Shown here: positions 1-10,782 of the stretch, one piece after another
Numbering within the stretch: position 1 is the stretch's first letter
Layout of the letters: the number at the start of each line of letters is the position of its first letter
DNA from: Paenibacillus albus
Lineage (GTDB): Bacteria; Bacillota; Bacilli; Paenibacillales; Paenibacillaceae
Direction: 5' to 3'
NCBI RefSeq assembly: GCF_003952225.1
Contig: NZ_CP034437.1
Coordinates: forward strand, 2,556,501 to 2,620,500
DNA length: 64,000 nt
Program-made: the position numbers and the translations under genes
Notes under the pieces: generated by a model
Told to the model about the DNA's origin: nothing
What the model saw: the letters and a program-made list of their open reading frames with translations, nothing else
The model's database searches: none

Positions 1-1699
<1,699 letters not shown>

Positions 1700-1737
1700 T
1701 AACGCGGGTAGCCGCGTACGATAGGAGGCTTCTATTT

Positions 1738-3135
1738 ATGGCTAAGGAAATGCCTGATTTAGAAGAATATAAATATGGCTTTCGCGACGAGCATAAGGCG
1801 ATTTTCCAGTCTGGTAAAGGACTGACACCTGAAGTTGTTCGTACAATCTCGGAAATTAAAGGCGAGCCGGAATGGATGCTGGAGTTCCGTCTGAAATCGC
1901 TGGAGCAATTCAACAAGATGCCGATGCCGAAGTGGGGCGGCAACATGGATGACCTGGATTTCGATGATATCCAGTACTATGTTCGTCCTTCCGAGAAGCA
2001 AGGTAAGACTTGGGAAGAGGTTCCAACCGAAATTAAAGAAACGTTTGACAAGCTTGGTATCCCTGAAGCGGAACAGAAGTTCCTTGCAGGTGTATCCGCG
2101 CAGTACGAGTCTGAGGTTGTTTACCACAGCATGCAAGAGGATCTCGAGAAGCAAGGCGTAATCTTCACAGATACGGACACTGCGCTTCGCGAATATCCGG
2201 AGCTGTTCAGACAATACTTCGGAACGATCATCCCACCGGCGGACAACAAGTTCGCAGCACTTAACAGTGCGGTATGGTCTGGCGGCAGCTTCATCTACGT
2301 GCCAAAAGGCGTGAAGTGTGAAATTCCGCTGCAAGCTTACTTCCGGATCAACTCCGAGAACATGGGCCAATTCGAGCGTACTCTGATCGTTGCGGACGAA
2401 GACAGCTTCGTTCACTATGTAGAAGGCTGTACAGCTCCAATCTATAGCACGAACTCCCTGCATAGCGCAGTTGTAGAAATTCTCGTACTGAAGAATGCTC
2501 GCTGCCGCTATACAACAATCCAAAACTGGGCGCCGAACATCTACAACCTCGTTACTAAACGTGCAGTTGCAGACGAGAACGCGACGATGGAATGGGTTGA
2601 CGGCAATATCGGTTCCAAGCTGACGATGAAATATCCGGCAGTTGTGCTCAGAGGCCGTGGCGCGAAAGGTATGGTTCTGTCGATCGCAGTAGCGGGCAAA
2701 GGACAACACCAAGACGCAGGCGCGAAGATGACTCACCTTGCACCGGATACAACTTCGACGATCGTATCGAAGTCGATCAGTAAGCACGGCGGTAAAGTAA
2801 CTTACCGCGGTTTGGCGTCATTCGGCCGTAATTCCGAAGGCTCCAAAGCGAATATCAAGTGCGATACGCTCATTCTTGATAATGAGTCGACATCGGACAC
2901 AATTCCGTACAACGAAATTATGAACGACAACATCACGCTCGAGCACGAAGCGACTGTATCTAAGGTATCCGAGGATCAGCTCTTCTACCTTATGAGCCGC
3001 GGTCTGTCAGAAGCGGAAGCGACACAAATGATCGTTATGGGCTTCATCGAGCCATTCACGAAAGAATTGCCGATGGAGTATGCGGTTGAGATGAACCGTT
3101 TGATCAAGTTCGAAATGGAAGGTAGTATCGGATAA
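1738..3135 (+). CDS. sufB: SufB Fe-S cluster assembly scaffold
   Basis: SufB is the scaffold subunit of the cytoplasmic SufBCD complex on which clusters are built. The start ATG 1738 follows TAGGAGG at 1722 with good spacing and gives 465 residues, the standard length. An open frame continues upstream into sufU but has no ribosome site. The conserved core is present, including the [12 protein letters not shown] segment, the EGCTAP segment with the cysteine used for cluster assembly, and the C-terminal ARG/GFIEPF region. It is the last gene of the suf operon, followed by a hairpin pair and a strong terminator. Confidence 0.97.
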   Translation: MAKEMPDLEEYKYGFRDEHKAIFQSGKGLTPEVVRTISEIKGEPEWMLEFRLKSLEQFNKMPMPKWGGNMDDLDFDDIQYYVRPSEKQGKTWEEVPTEIKETFDKLGIPEAEQKFLAGVSAQYESEVVYHSMQEDLEKQGVIFTDTDTALREYPELFRQYFGTIIPPADNKFAALNSAVWSGGSFIYVPKGVKCEIPLQAYFRINSENMGQFERTLIVADEDSFVHYVEGCTAPIYSTNSLHSAVVEILVLKNARCRYTTIQNWAPNIYNLVTKRAVADENATMEWVDGNIGSKLTMKYPAVVLRGRGAKGMVLSIAVAGKGQHQDAGAKMTHLAPDTTSTIVSKSISKHGGKVTYRGLASFGRNSEGSKANIKCDTLILDNESTSDTIPYNEIMNDNITLEHEATVSKVSEDQLFYLMSRGLSEAEATQMIVMGFIEPFTKELPMEYAVEMNRLIKFEMEGSIG

Positions 3136-3173
3136 AACAGGTACTTCGCAGTCGAATGTTCCTCCGATCGCTG

Positions 3174-3224
3174 TTGTAGTTGGAATTCTTGAACAATTGT
3201 ATCGAGGTTGAATTCCAACTACAA
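3174..3224 (+). repeat. Perfect 15-bp inverted repeat after sufB
   Basis: The arms at 3174-3188 and 3210-3224 are exact reverse complements (centre TTGGAATTC / GAATTCCAA), separated by a 21-base loop. There is no T tract after the second arm, so this is not a classical terminator. The real terminator lies about 75 bases downstream. It could be a 3' RNA-stabilising stem of the suf mRNA or the footprint of a small inverted element. Confidence 0.75.
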
Positions 3225-3295
3225 AGGCGAACGCTACGCTTCTCCGGAATCATTCGAACTGCTACGTACACGTTTTATCGATAATGGTAAGAGGC

Positions 3296-3350
3296 AAAAA
3301 AACTCCGAACCACGCTGCATTACGCAGCTGCTGGTTCGGAGCTTTTTTTA
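3296..3350. terminator. Bidirectional terminator, suf operon / HD-GYP gene
   Basis: The stem CTCCGAACCA (3303-3312) pairs with TGGTTCGGAG (3332-3341), with an inner GCTGC/GCAGC pairing. A run of seven T follows on the plus strand and a run of seven A precedes it, so it can end transcripts from both sides. It lies between convergent sufB and the minus-strand gene ending at 3351. Confidence 0.9.
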
Positions 3351-4406
3351 TTATATCGTGATATGTTTGACTTCCAGATCGCGTTCGATCGACAGGTCGA
3401 TGAATTGATCTTCGACGCGTATAAGAGGGCGGAAATAATCTGTTGGATGCGTCATAATAATCGTACCGGTCTCGCCGGTGACCAGCTCAACTTGTTTGCC
3501 GATGAAATTTGGAATCATATGCTTAATGAATGTGTGCGTGGTGTGCGCGTCGAGCTCGCTGAAGCTCATTCGGTGAAGCTCTCTCAAGACGATCAATAAG
3601 TCGCGTTTCTTCTGGTATACGCGTGAAGAGATCATGGCGCTATACACATCGGCGACAGCTACGATCTTAGCAATCGGATCTATCAGCTCGCCTGACACTC
3701 GATTCGGATAACCGGTTCCGTCAATGCGTTCGTGATGCTGAAGAGCCACCGTTGCCGCCATCGATTCACCGAACGATTCGATGATGATTCGGTGTCCATA
3801 CACGGTGTGCTTCTTAATCATTTCGAATTCTTCATCGGACAGCTTGGACGGCTTGTTAAGGATATCGTCGGTAATTTGACATTTGCCGATATCATGCAGG
3901 AACCCCGCTTGTCCAATCTTCACCGTATCTTTGTCATCATACCCAAGCCAACCGGCTAAGTAGTAGGATAACATGCCAACTTGGACGGAGTGCTGATACG
4001 TATAGTCGTCCTTTGTATTGAGTAGCAAGAGCATCGATACAACATCTCGTTCGAGCTTGAAGGTATCGACCAGCGGCTGGAACGTCTCGGCGACGTCTTC
4101 TTCATTGATTACGCCATTCTGATAAGCATCGAGAAACAGCTGTTCACATCCGTTAACCGCATCCTGGTAGATCGGCGTAACGGTCGGCAGCCACTTCGGA
4201 CTGAGACCGCTTTCGATTGTTCGAATGGATACTTCTGTAAATAACCTCGTGTCAATATCAACATAATCTATGTGATGCTGAATGAGCTTGGAAATCTCTT
4301 TCATTTGCAAGCTCGTACCTCTTGAAAGCACGTGGAGCCCATAAGAGTTAAAAATGTCACTGCTCAGGATGTCTCCCTCTTTAAGCTCGGTCACATGAAT
4401 TCTCAT
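3351..4406 (-). CDS. HD-GYP domain c-di-GMP phosphodiesterase
   Basis: This 351-residue protein has an N-terminal region (1-115) of unknown role followed by an HD-GYP domain. HD lies at residues 171-172 (FLHDIGK) and HHERIDGTGYP at 224-234, so the metal ligands and the GYP motif are intact and cyclic-di-GMP hydrolysis is likely. No membrane segment is seen and no GGDEF or receiver domain is attached. The start ATG 4406 follows GAGGTGG. A longer frame begins at 4481, but that position falls on the -35 of a good promoter (4453-4481), which rules it out. Family membership is clear; the signal sensed is unknown. Confidence 0.88.
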   Translation of the reverse strand: MRIHVTELKEGDILSSDIFNSYGLHVLSRGTSLQMKEISKLIQHHIDYVDIDTRLFTEVSIRTIESGLSPKWLPTVTPIYQDAVNGCEQLFLDAYQNGVINEEDVAETFQPLVDTFKLERDVVSMLLLLNTKDDYTYQHSVQVGMLSYYLAGWLGYDDKDTVKIGQAGFLHDIGKCQITDDILNKPSKLSDEEFEMIKKHTVYGHRIIIESFGESMAATVALQHHERIDGTGYPNRVSGELIDPIAKIVAVADVYSAMISSRVYQKKRDLLIVLRELHRMSFSELDAHTTHTFIKHMIPNFIGKQVELVTGETGTIIMTHPTDYFRPLIRVEDQFIDLSIERDLEVKHITI

Positions 4407-4452
4407 AATCCACCTCGAATGGCACATCAAATATGAAGGAAATGATAAGACC

Positions 4453-4481
4453 ATGGTAGCAATAAAATGAAAAATTGGCAA
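4453..4481 (-). promoter_or_regulatory. Sigma-A promoter of the HD-GYP gene
   Basis: On the minus strand TTGCCA (-35, 4476-4481) is followed by a 17-base spacer and TACCAT (-10, 4453-4458), with a TG one base before the -10 (extended -10). The predicted RNA start lies about 40 bases before the chosen ATG 4406. Confidence 0.7.
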
Positions 4482-4547
4482 TAAGAGTGTAAAAGAAGCA
4501 GCGCTCTAGCTGCGAAATAGCGACCAAAGAACTGCTTTTGGATAAGT

Positions 4548-5285
4548 CTAAAGTTGCGTAGTTGTTGGGTTCCAAGGGCCTAATTGATGACCTTTCCACT
4601 CGGAACCGTCTTCCCATATTTCTTTCTTCCAGATCGGGACAATCTGTTTAAGTCTCTCGATTGCATAACGGCTCGCTTCATAACAGTCATCACGATGAGG
4701 CGCGGATACAGCAATGACGACGCTGATCTCGGCAATATCGACAACGCCGATTCGGTGGGCAATGGCACATAATGCACCAGGCCAGCGCTCCATAATCTCA
4801 GTACCGATCTGCTTAAGTGACTTGACTGCCATCGGGACATAAGCCTCGTATTCAAGGCGGACAGTGCGAGTGCCGTGCGTCCATTCGCGTGTCGTGCCGG
4901 TAAACGTCAGTGTTGCTCCGTTGTTTGGCACGATGACGAGTGCAGTGATCGCATCCACAGAAAGCGGATCAGCAGTAACCACATATTTGGCTTGCTCAAG
5001 TGCAGCGCTAGCAATGCCAGTGGACGGCTCCTCGCCTCCTGATACAGGGGGAAGCAGTGCAAGTTCATCTTCTGCTTGAATCGTTTGCTCATCTACAGCA
5101 TAGGCTTGATTACATGCCATAAAGGAGACGGCAAGAAGAGATGCGTGAGCAGGGTAGCGGCTAATTAACTCTTGCTTCAGCTCGAGTACCGTGAGTGTGC
5201 TTTTCTCAAGGGGAAGTGAAATGGCAGATTGGCCGAACCGCTCGGATAATCCGGCAAACAATTGTATATTCCAATTTACAGACAT
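4548..5285 (-). CDS. MoaD-MoaE fusion, molybdopterin synthase
   Basis: Both subunits of molybdopterin synthase are on one 245-residue chain. Residues 1-84 are a MoaD (ubiquitin-like) domain ending in SGG (G83-G84). After a linker, residues about 95-245 are MoaE, with the PIWKKEIWEDG motif. In separate MoaD proteins the GG is the free C-terminus that carries the thiocarboxylate, so here the sulfur carrier must be released by cleavage after G84 or used in another way. Mycobacterial MoaX is a known fusion of this type. ATG 5285 follows GAGAGG; the in-frame codon at 5330 has no ribosome site. The gene is divergent from moaA. Confidence 0.9.
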   Translation of the reverse strand: MSVNWNIQLFAGLSERFGQSAISLPLEKSTLTVLELKQELISRYPAHASLLAVSFMACNQAYAVDEQTIQAEDELALLPPVSGGEEPSTGIASAALEQAKYVVTADPLSVDAITALVIVPNNGATLTFTGTTREWTHGTRTVRLEYEAYVPMAVKSLKQIGTEIMERWPGALCAIAHRIGVVDIAEISVVIAVSAPHRDDCYEASRYAIERLKQIVPIWKKEIWEDGSEWKGHQLGPWNPTTTQL

Positions 5286-5406
5286 GTCGTTAAACCTCTC
5301 GGATCTTAATGTTAATGGTCTCCTTAGCATACCATAATGGGTTCAAAAATGTTATGCTAGAGTATAGAGACTTTAGCGCTTAATGGCGTGGGAAGGAGTG
5401 AGGGCT

Positions 5407-6408
5407 ATGGCTGCATTAACGGATCGTTTTGGGCGCGTACACGATTATTTGCGCATCTCTGTTACCGATCGGTGCAATTTGCGCTGTCTGTACTGTATGC
5501 CTGAGGAAGGCGTGAAGTTCGAGCCTGCGGAAAACTTGCTCAGCTACGACCAAATTACCGAGATCGTTCGCGTAGGTGCTAAGCTGGGAATTACGAAGCT
5601 GCGGATTACTGGAGGAGAGCCGCTTGTACGGCCAGGCCTGGCGGATTTAATCGGCCAGCTCTCAAGTATTCCGGGCATTCGGGATATTTCTTTAACAACA
5701 AACGGTGTACTGCTTGCGGACCAAGCTGAAGGCTTGCGGGCAGCGGGACTCAATCGAGTTAATATTAGCCTCGATACGCTGGATCCGACTCGTTTTAAGT
5801 TTATTGCGCGTCGCGGCGATTTGCAGCGAGTGATGCAGGGAATTGAAGCGGCCGCGAAGGTTGGCTTCGCACCGATTAAGCTTAACTGTGTGCTGCTGAA
5901 AGGCGTCAACGAAGACGAGATTGCCTCATTCCTGAAGATGGCTGCTGAGCAGCCGCTTCATGTGCGGTTTATCGAATATATGCCGATCGGCCACGCGGAT
6001 GACAACTGGCGCAATCATTATTTGCCGTTGTCGCGGGTGCTTGAGATTGCAAGCGAGATCGGTCTCGGCGTAGAGCCAATCAGCGATGTTCTGGGTAACG
6101 GCCCTTCCGAGGACTATCGAATTGCTGGCGGCAAAGGGACTTTTGGCCTTATCCATCCAATCAGCGACCAGTTCTGCAAACGATGCAACAGGCTCCGGTT
6201 GACGGCTGACGGCAGCATTAAGCCATGTCTCTATTGGGTCGATGAGCTGAATGTGAAGCCCGCGCTAGGCAGCCCTGATGAGCTTGAGAAGCTGTTCCTG
6301 CGGGCGATGGATATTAAGCCGCTCAATCATGAGATGGCAGAGAAGCTGGCAGGAGACGCGCAGAGCCACGAGCCGACGACGAGGCGCATGTCCCAGATCG
6401 GCGGCTAG
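5407..6408 (+). CDS. moaA: MoaA GTP 3',8-cyclase
   Basis: MoaA is the radical SAM enzyme that starts molybdenum cofactor synthesis by converting GTP to 3',8-cH2GTP. The SAM cluster cysteines are C23, C27 and C30 (CNLRCLYC). The second cluster is in FCKRCNRLR plus a later PCLY cysteine, and the tail ends in GG as expected. ATG 5407 is preferred because GGAAGGAG lies 8 bases upstream; the earlier ATG 5383 has no ribosome site. The length of 333 residues is normal. It is divergent from the moaD-moaE fusion and followed by a probable molybdopterin-fold protein. Confidence 0.96.
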   Translation: MAALTDRFGRVHDYLRISVTDRCNLRCLYCMPEEGVKFEPAENLLSYDQITEIVRVGAKLGITKLRITGGEPLVRPGLADLIGQLSSIPGIRDISLTTNGVLLADQAEGLRAAGLNRVNISLDTLDPTRFKFIARRGDLQRVMQGIEAAAKVGFAPIKLNCVLLKGVNEDEIASFLKMAAEQPLHVRFIEYMPIGHADDNWRNHYLPLSRVLEIASEIGLGVEPISDVLGNGPSEDYRIAGGKGTFGLIHPISDQFCKRCNRLRLTADGSIKPCLYWVDELNVKPALGSPDELEKLFLRAMDIKPLNHEMAEKLAGDAQSHEPTTRRMSQIGG

Positions 6409-6452
6409 TTAGGGTTGCGTAACAGGATTTGAAAAGGAAGCGAGGGATTGCC

Positions 6453-6935
6453 ATGACGGAGCATGCAGAGACGACGAGGATTACAATAGCATATTTCGGG
6501 CAGGAAACGATTAGTGTAACTCCGGAGGACATGGCAGCACTTGCAGGTCGAGCTTTCCCATTGATAGAGCGGGTTGCAGGCGGTGCAGGCGAGGCGTTTG
6601 ATTTTATGGAATGGCTTGGCGCGTACCGCAGCCAGCAAGGCGTAGCAGAAGACGCGCCGCTGCCGACGCATTTGAAGGTGGAAGCCTTCGATACATTCGA
6701 GGCGGTTATCCCATGGGAGCAGCTGAAGGATGCAGCGGTTCAGTTCGCAGTGGATGGGGCGCCGCTGCCGAAAGGCGGTCCGGTACGGCTGTATGTGCCT
6801 CATGGTTCCAGTGAATGCTTAAATGTAAAAAGCGTCATTGTCTTCCGATTGCTGCTTGATGAAGGTAATCGGGACGAAGCCTCATACGGCTTCAAATCTA
6901 CATTTACACCAGCTGAAATGCGAATGAAGCGATAG
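6453..6935 (+). CDS. Small sulfite-oxidase-like molybdopterin-fold protein (tentative)
   Basis: This 160-residue protein has no signal peptide or membrane segment. Residues about 80-130 contain a GGPVRLYVPHG segment followed by LNVKSV, which resembles the part of the sulfite oxidase/YedY fold that packs against the pterin (usual pattern GxPxRLxVPG then xKWL). It is too short to be a complete sulfite oxidase and lacks an obvious Mo-ligand cysteine in the usual context. ATG 6453 follows GAGGGA. It sits 44 bases after moaA and 23 bases before the nucleotidase gene, so a role linked to the cofactor is reasonable but unproven. Confidence 0.5.
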   Translation: MTEHAETTRITIAYFGQETISVTPEDMAALAGRAFPLIERVAGGAGEAFDFMEWLGAYRSQQGVAEDAPLPTHLKVEAFDTFEAVIPWEQLKDAAVQFAVDGAPLPKGGPVRLYVPHGSSECLNVKSVIVFRLLLDEGNRDEASYGFKSTFTPAEMRMKR

Positions 6936-6958
6936 TCGCTTATAAGCGGGAGGTCAGC

Positions 6959-8401
6959 ATGAACGAAATAGCAACGGATGCGCCAGACGTCGTGCTGCTT
7001 CATAGCAACGACATTCACAGCCGCTTGGAGCAGGCCGCCAGGATGGCCGCGTATATAGAAGAAGTGCGGAGCTCGCATGGAGCCGATCATGTGCTTACCT
7101 TGGATATCGGGGATCATATGGACCGGATGCGAGTTGAAACAGAAGCAAGTGATGGTCTTGCCAATATTGCGTTATTGAATGATGCCGGCTATGATGCCGT
7201 TACAATTGGGAACAACGAAGGGCTTACATTCACACAGCATCAGCTGGATGAAGCGTATGGCGAGCATGCAAGATTTCAAACAGTGTGCGCAAACTTCTTC
7301 AACGCAGATACGAAGCAGCGACCTTCATGGATGCTGCCCTCTACCATAATCCACAAGGCAGGGATACGCTTCGGATTAATTGGCGTGTCTGCAGCATTCG
7401 TAGCTTTCTACGAACTGCTCGATTGGGATGTTACCGATCCGCTCCATGAAGTCGCTGAGCAAGCGAAGCAGCTTCGCACTCAAGTGGACGTGCTGATAAT
7501 CATGTCGCATCTGGGAATTACGCTTGACCGGCGGATGGCGCAGGAGATTCCGGGCATTGATTTAATATTAGGCGCTCATACGCATCATCTGCTCGAAACG
7601 GCGGAAGTGATCGGATCTACGCATGTATGTGCTGCAGGGAAGTTTGGCGAGTATATGGGCCGCGTAGATATTTGGTTCAACTTCGAAACGAAGCAGCCGA
7701 GGTTCCAAGCAGCTTGTACACCCATGGAAGCTCGCGTCGAACAGCCGGAAGCTGCTGCTATTATTGGCCGTTATAAGGCCGAAGGCGAGCTCCGTCTTAG
7801 CCGGGTCGTCGCGGTATTGGACGCGCCGCTGCCGCTGAGCGCTGAGCGGGAGTCTCCGCTTGGCAATTTGCTCGCTGCGGGGCTAAGACGCTGGACGGAT
7901 GCCGATATTGGCATCGTCAACGCAGGGCAGCTGCTCAGCAGCCTCACCGCAGGCGAAGTGACGGCAGGCGACTTGCATGCGCTGTGCCCGTCGCCGATTA
8001 ATCCGTGCCGGATGAAGCTGAGCGGCGAGATGATTCGCTTATCGCTCGAAGAAGCGCTGCTGCCGGAGTATATCGACAAGCCGATTCGCGGCTTTGGCTT
8101 CCGAGGGCTTGTCCTCGGCACGCTTGCTGTAGACGGACTGACGATCGAGTATGTGCCGGGCAATCCCGCGCTTCATCGAATTGTTTCCATTCTGGTGAAC
8201 GGCGAACCGCTTCAGGACGATCGGCTCTATATCGTCGGAACGATCGACATGTTCACGTTCGGCATCGGCTACGAGAAGCTGAAGAATGGGCAGGAAATCT
8301 CTTATTACTTGCCGGAGTTTATCCGTGGCGTATTAGAGCAGGAGCTTCAAAATAAGGAAGCCATTGCCGCTAGCCGCCATAAACGCTGGTTAGCGGTTTA
8401 A
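6959..8401 (+). CDS. YunD-like 5'-nucleotidase / metallophosphatase
   Basis: This 480-residue two-domain protein belongs to the UshA/5'-nucleotidase superfamily. The N-terminal calcineurin-like metallophosphatase domain shows HSNDIHS, DIGDHMD, NNEG and GAHTHH metal-site motifs. The C-terminal nucleotidase domain (from about residue 285) includes NAGQLL and the substrate-binding region. There is no signal peptide, unlike UshA, so it should act in the cytoplasm like Bacillus YunD. ATG 6959 follows GGGAGG. It is likely co-transcribed with the genes before it. The natural substrate is not known. Confidence 0.85.
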   Translation: MNEIATDAPDVVLLHSNDIHSRLEQAARMAAYIEEVRSSHGADHVLTLDIGDHMDRMRVETEASDGLANIALLNDAGYDAVTIGNNEGLTFTQHQLDEAYGEHARFQTVCANFFNADTKQRPSWMLPSTIIHKAGIRFGLIGVSAAFVAFYELLDWDVTDPLHEVAEQAKQLRTQVDVLIIMSHLGITLDRRMAQEIPGIDLILGAHTHHLLETAEVIGSTHVCAAGKFGEYMGRVDIWFNFETKQPRFQAACTPMEARVEQPEAAAIIGRYKAEGELRLSRVVAVLDAPLPLSAERESPLGNLLAAGLRRWTDADIGIVNAGQLLSSLTAGEVTAGDLHALCPSPINPCRMKLSGEMIRLSLEEALLPEYIDKPIRGFGFRGLVLGTLAVDGLTIEYVPGNPALHRIVSILVNGEPLQDDRLYIVGTIDMFTFGIGYEKLKNGQEISYYLPEFIRGVLEQELQNKEAIAASRHKRWLAV

Positions 8402-8445
8402 ACGTTCAATCAGGATTGATATTGGTTCAGATTCAGGAGGCTCTA

Positions 8446-9296
8446 ATGGAAAACATTATTCATGCGGTTATTTTAGGTATTGTAGAAGGCTTAACTGAGT
8501 TTTTGCCGGTTTCGTCATCCGGGCATATGATCTTGACGAACAAGCTGCTGGACATCGCTTCAGACGATCAAGCGATTGTCACCTTCGAGATTGTCATTCA
8601 GCTTGGTGCGATACTAGCGATGGCAATTGTATATTGGAACCGGATTCTCGATCTGTTCGGACTCTCGCGCAAGCAGCATTCTCTTGGCACGCTCTCTGCT
8701 GGTCGCAGCGCATTCAAGCGTTCTAAGCTGAATCTTATTCACGTAGCGCTCGGTATCGTTCCTGCGATGGGGCTAGCCTTTCTGCTGAAAGACATCATTA
8801 AAGGCGAAGGCTTCAACCAGACGCCGGTGCTCTTCTCGCTCGTTGTTGGCGGTATCTATATGATCGTTGCGGAATGGCTGAATCGGACACGCCGAGTTAA
8901 AGTTGTTGCAGAGACGATGGACGATATCTCCTACAAGCAGGCGTTCATGATCGGATTGCTTCAATGTTTGTCGCTCTGGCCGGGCTTCTCCCGTTCGGGT
9001 TCGACAATTGCAGGGGGATGCTGACAGGAACAAGCTATAAAGCGGCTGCAGACTTCTCGTTCCTGATGGCAATTCCGATTATGGTCGCTGCGACAGGATA
9101 CGAAATGCTTGATAACTACAAATATATTGAAGGCGATAACCTGATGTTCTTCATCGTCGGCTTCCTCGTTTCATTCGTAGTGGCATGGCTCGTTATCGTG
9201 TTGTTCCTGCGCTTCATCCAGAAGGTTAAGCTGACTCATTTTGCTATCTATCGTTTCATTTTGGCGGCATTATTCTGGATTTTCGTCATGAGATAA
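8446..9296 (+). pseudogene. uppP: Undecaprenyl-diphosphatase UppP, frameshifted
   Basis: UppP (BacA) is the membrane enzyme that recycles undecaprenyl diphosphate for cell-wall synthesis. The first frame runs from ATG 8446 (CAGGAGG just upstream) with EGLTEFLPVSSSGH and reaches PGFSRSGSTIAGG. It then hits a stop because a base is missing in the run of five G at 9013-9017. The second frame continues seamlessly as MLTGTSYKAAADFSF to 9296 with normal membrane helices. Adding one G restores a protein of about 283 residues, the family length. Both halves are fully conserved, so this looks like a sequence error or a very recent mutation. Confidence 0.9.
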
Positions 9297-9425
9297 GAAT
9301 TTCGGAAGGTATTGTCGATCTTTGACGAATCTTTTGTTGCTCTTTTGCAATAAATCCCTTACATTAAACTTACGAGGATTTGCTCGAAATTACCAATCAA
9401 TGGATGCAAGGCAGGGGTCGATACG

Positions 9426-10541
9426 ATGCGATTATTGCCCATACAGATGTGCCGACCAGGTATGCGCTTAGCCAAGAAGATCTATTCGGAAGAAGGCATC
9501 GTTCTCCTCAGCGAGAATGTCGAATTATCGGTGCGGCTGATAAACCGTCTTTCGGAATGCGGGGTTCATTTCGTTTATATCCAGGACCCGCGCTTGGCTG
9601 ATCTCGTTATACCTGATCTTATCAGCGAAGAGACTAGACAACGGGCGCTTAGTGAAATTCGCACAAATTTCCGTGATCTAATGGATCGGCCCAATCGTAA
9701 AACCGGTGTTACTTATCCTTATATCGCCAAGTCATTCAAACAGATCATGGGAATGGTCATTGATGATTTGACCGATCAGAAGGATGCCATGATTATGCTT
9801 ATGAACATGGGCATCGTGGATGATTATTTATTCCAGCATTCGCTGAATGTTGCCGTGTACACAACACTGCTTGGCATTGCAAATGGATACAGTAAGGACG
9901 AGCTGATGACGCTTGGACTTGGAGCAATGCTTCATGATATTGGCAAGACGCAGATTAGCCCGAATATTCTCAAGAAGCAAGGCTCTCTAACCATGGATGA
10001 ATATGAAGAGATGAAGCGGCATGCTGAGCGCGGCTATTACTTGTTAAAGGATGAGCCGAACATACCGCTCATTGCTGCGCATTGCGCGTACCAGCATCAT
10101 GAACGGCTTGATGGCAGCGGATATCCGCGAGGCATTAAAGGCGATCAGATCCATGAATATGCAAAGTGGATCGGGCTTGTCGATTCTTATGATGCGATGA
10201 CGACAACGCGAATCTATCGCAGACCGATGCTGCCGCATGAGGCGGTTGAGTCGTTGTATGCAGGCACGGGCACGCTGTATGAGCAGCGCATGCTTCAGCT
10301 GTTCCGCGATAAGGTAGCGATCTATCCACTGGGGATAACCGTTAAGCTGCAGACAGGTGAATATGGCGTCGTTGTCGATATTAACTCTTCGTGCCCGCAC
10401 CGGCCGGTTGTACGCGTATTGAATAATGAGAACGGCGAACAGCTAAATACGCCATACGAACTGGATTTATCGACGCAGCTGACAACGATGATTATCGGTG
10501 TGAACGATGATCCGCATTTACCGGAAGCTTCTGGGTCGTAA
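9426..10541 (+). CDS. HD-GYP domain c-di-GMP phosphodiesterase
   Basis: This 371-residue soluble protein has residues 1-120 as an N-terminal region like that of the HD-GYP protein at 3351. The HD-GYP domain follows, with HD at 170-171 (MLHDIGK) and HHERLDGSGYP ending at residue 234. A C-terminal segment (from about 300) has a small beta-rich GEYGVVVD pattern. All metal ligands are present, so c-di-GMP hydrolysis is likely. ATG 9426 is preceded by AGGGGT. It stands alone between uppP and a terminator. It and the gene at 3351 look like paralogs with the same domain plan. Confidence 0.88.
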   Translation: MRLLPIQMCRPGMRLAKKIYSEEGIVLLSENVELSVRLINRLSECGVHFVYIQDPRLADLVIPDLISEETRQRALSEIRTNFRDLMDRPNRKTGVTYPYIAKSFKQIMGMVIDDLTDQKDAMIMLMNMGIVDDYLFQHSLNVAVYTTLLGIANGYSKDELMTLGLGAMLHDIGKTQISPNILKKQGSLTMDEYEEMKRHAERGYYLLKDEPNIPLIAAHCAYQHHERLDGSGYPRGIKGDQIHEYAKWIGLVDSYDAMTTTRIYRRPMLPHEAVESLYAGTGTLYEQRMLQLFRDKVAIYPLGITVKLQTGEYGVVVDINSSCPHRPVVRVLNNENGEQLNTPYELDLSTQLTTMIIGVNDDPHLPEASGS

Positions 10542-10588
10542 TGATACGAAACGAGTCCGAACTCTTAATTCTTTATACGAAATAACAG

Positions 10589-10612
10589 AGGAGCCGATGA
10601 GGCTCCTTTTTG
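10589..10612 (+). terminator. Rho-independent terminator after HD-GYP gene
   Basis: AGGAGCC (10589-10595) pairs with GGCTCCT (10601-10607) around a five-base loop and is followed by a T run. Confidence 0.85.
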
Positions 10613-10782
10613 CTGGATCTCTGAAAAAAGAGAGGCGGCCGGGTTTGCAACAAGCGGGCTTGAACATTACAATAAGAAGAAGTTATCGATATTCTTTGCT
10701 TAGATTTCTCCGCGAAACGTAAGCTTTTGCCGAGAAGACGGCGACAGCCGTTCACATTACTAAAGTCAGGTGCTGAAAATAA

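Noticed and set aside
8964-9296. Separate small membrane protein after uppP
   Set aside because: It is the C-terminal half of UppP read in another frame; the first 18 residues of this frame are out of frame with the real protein.
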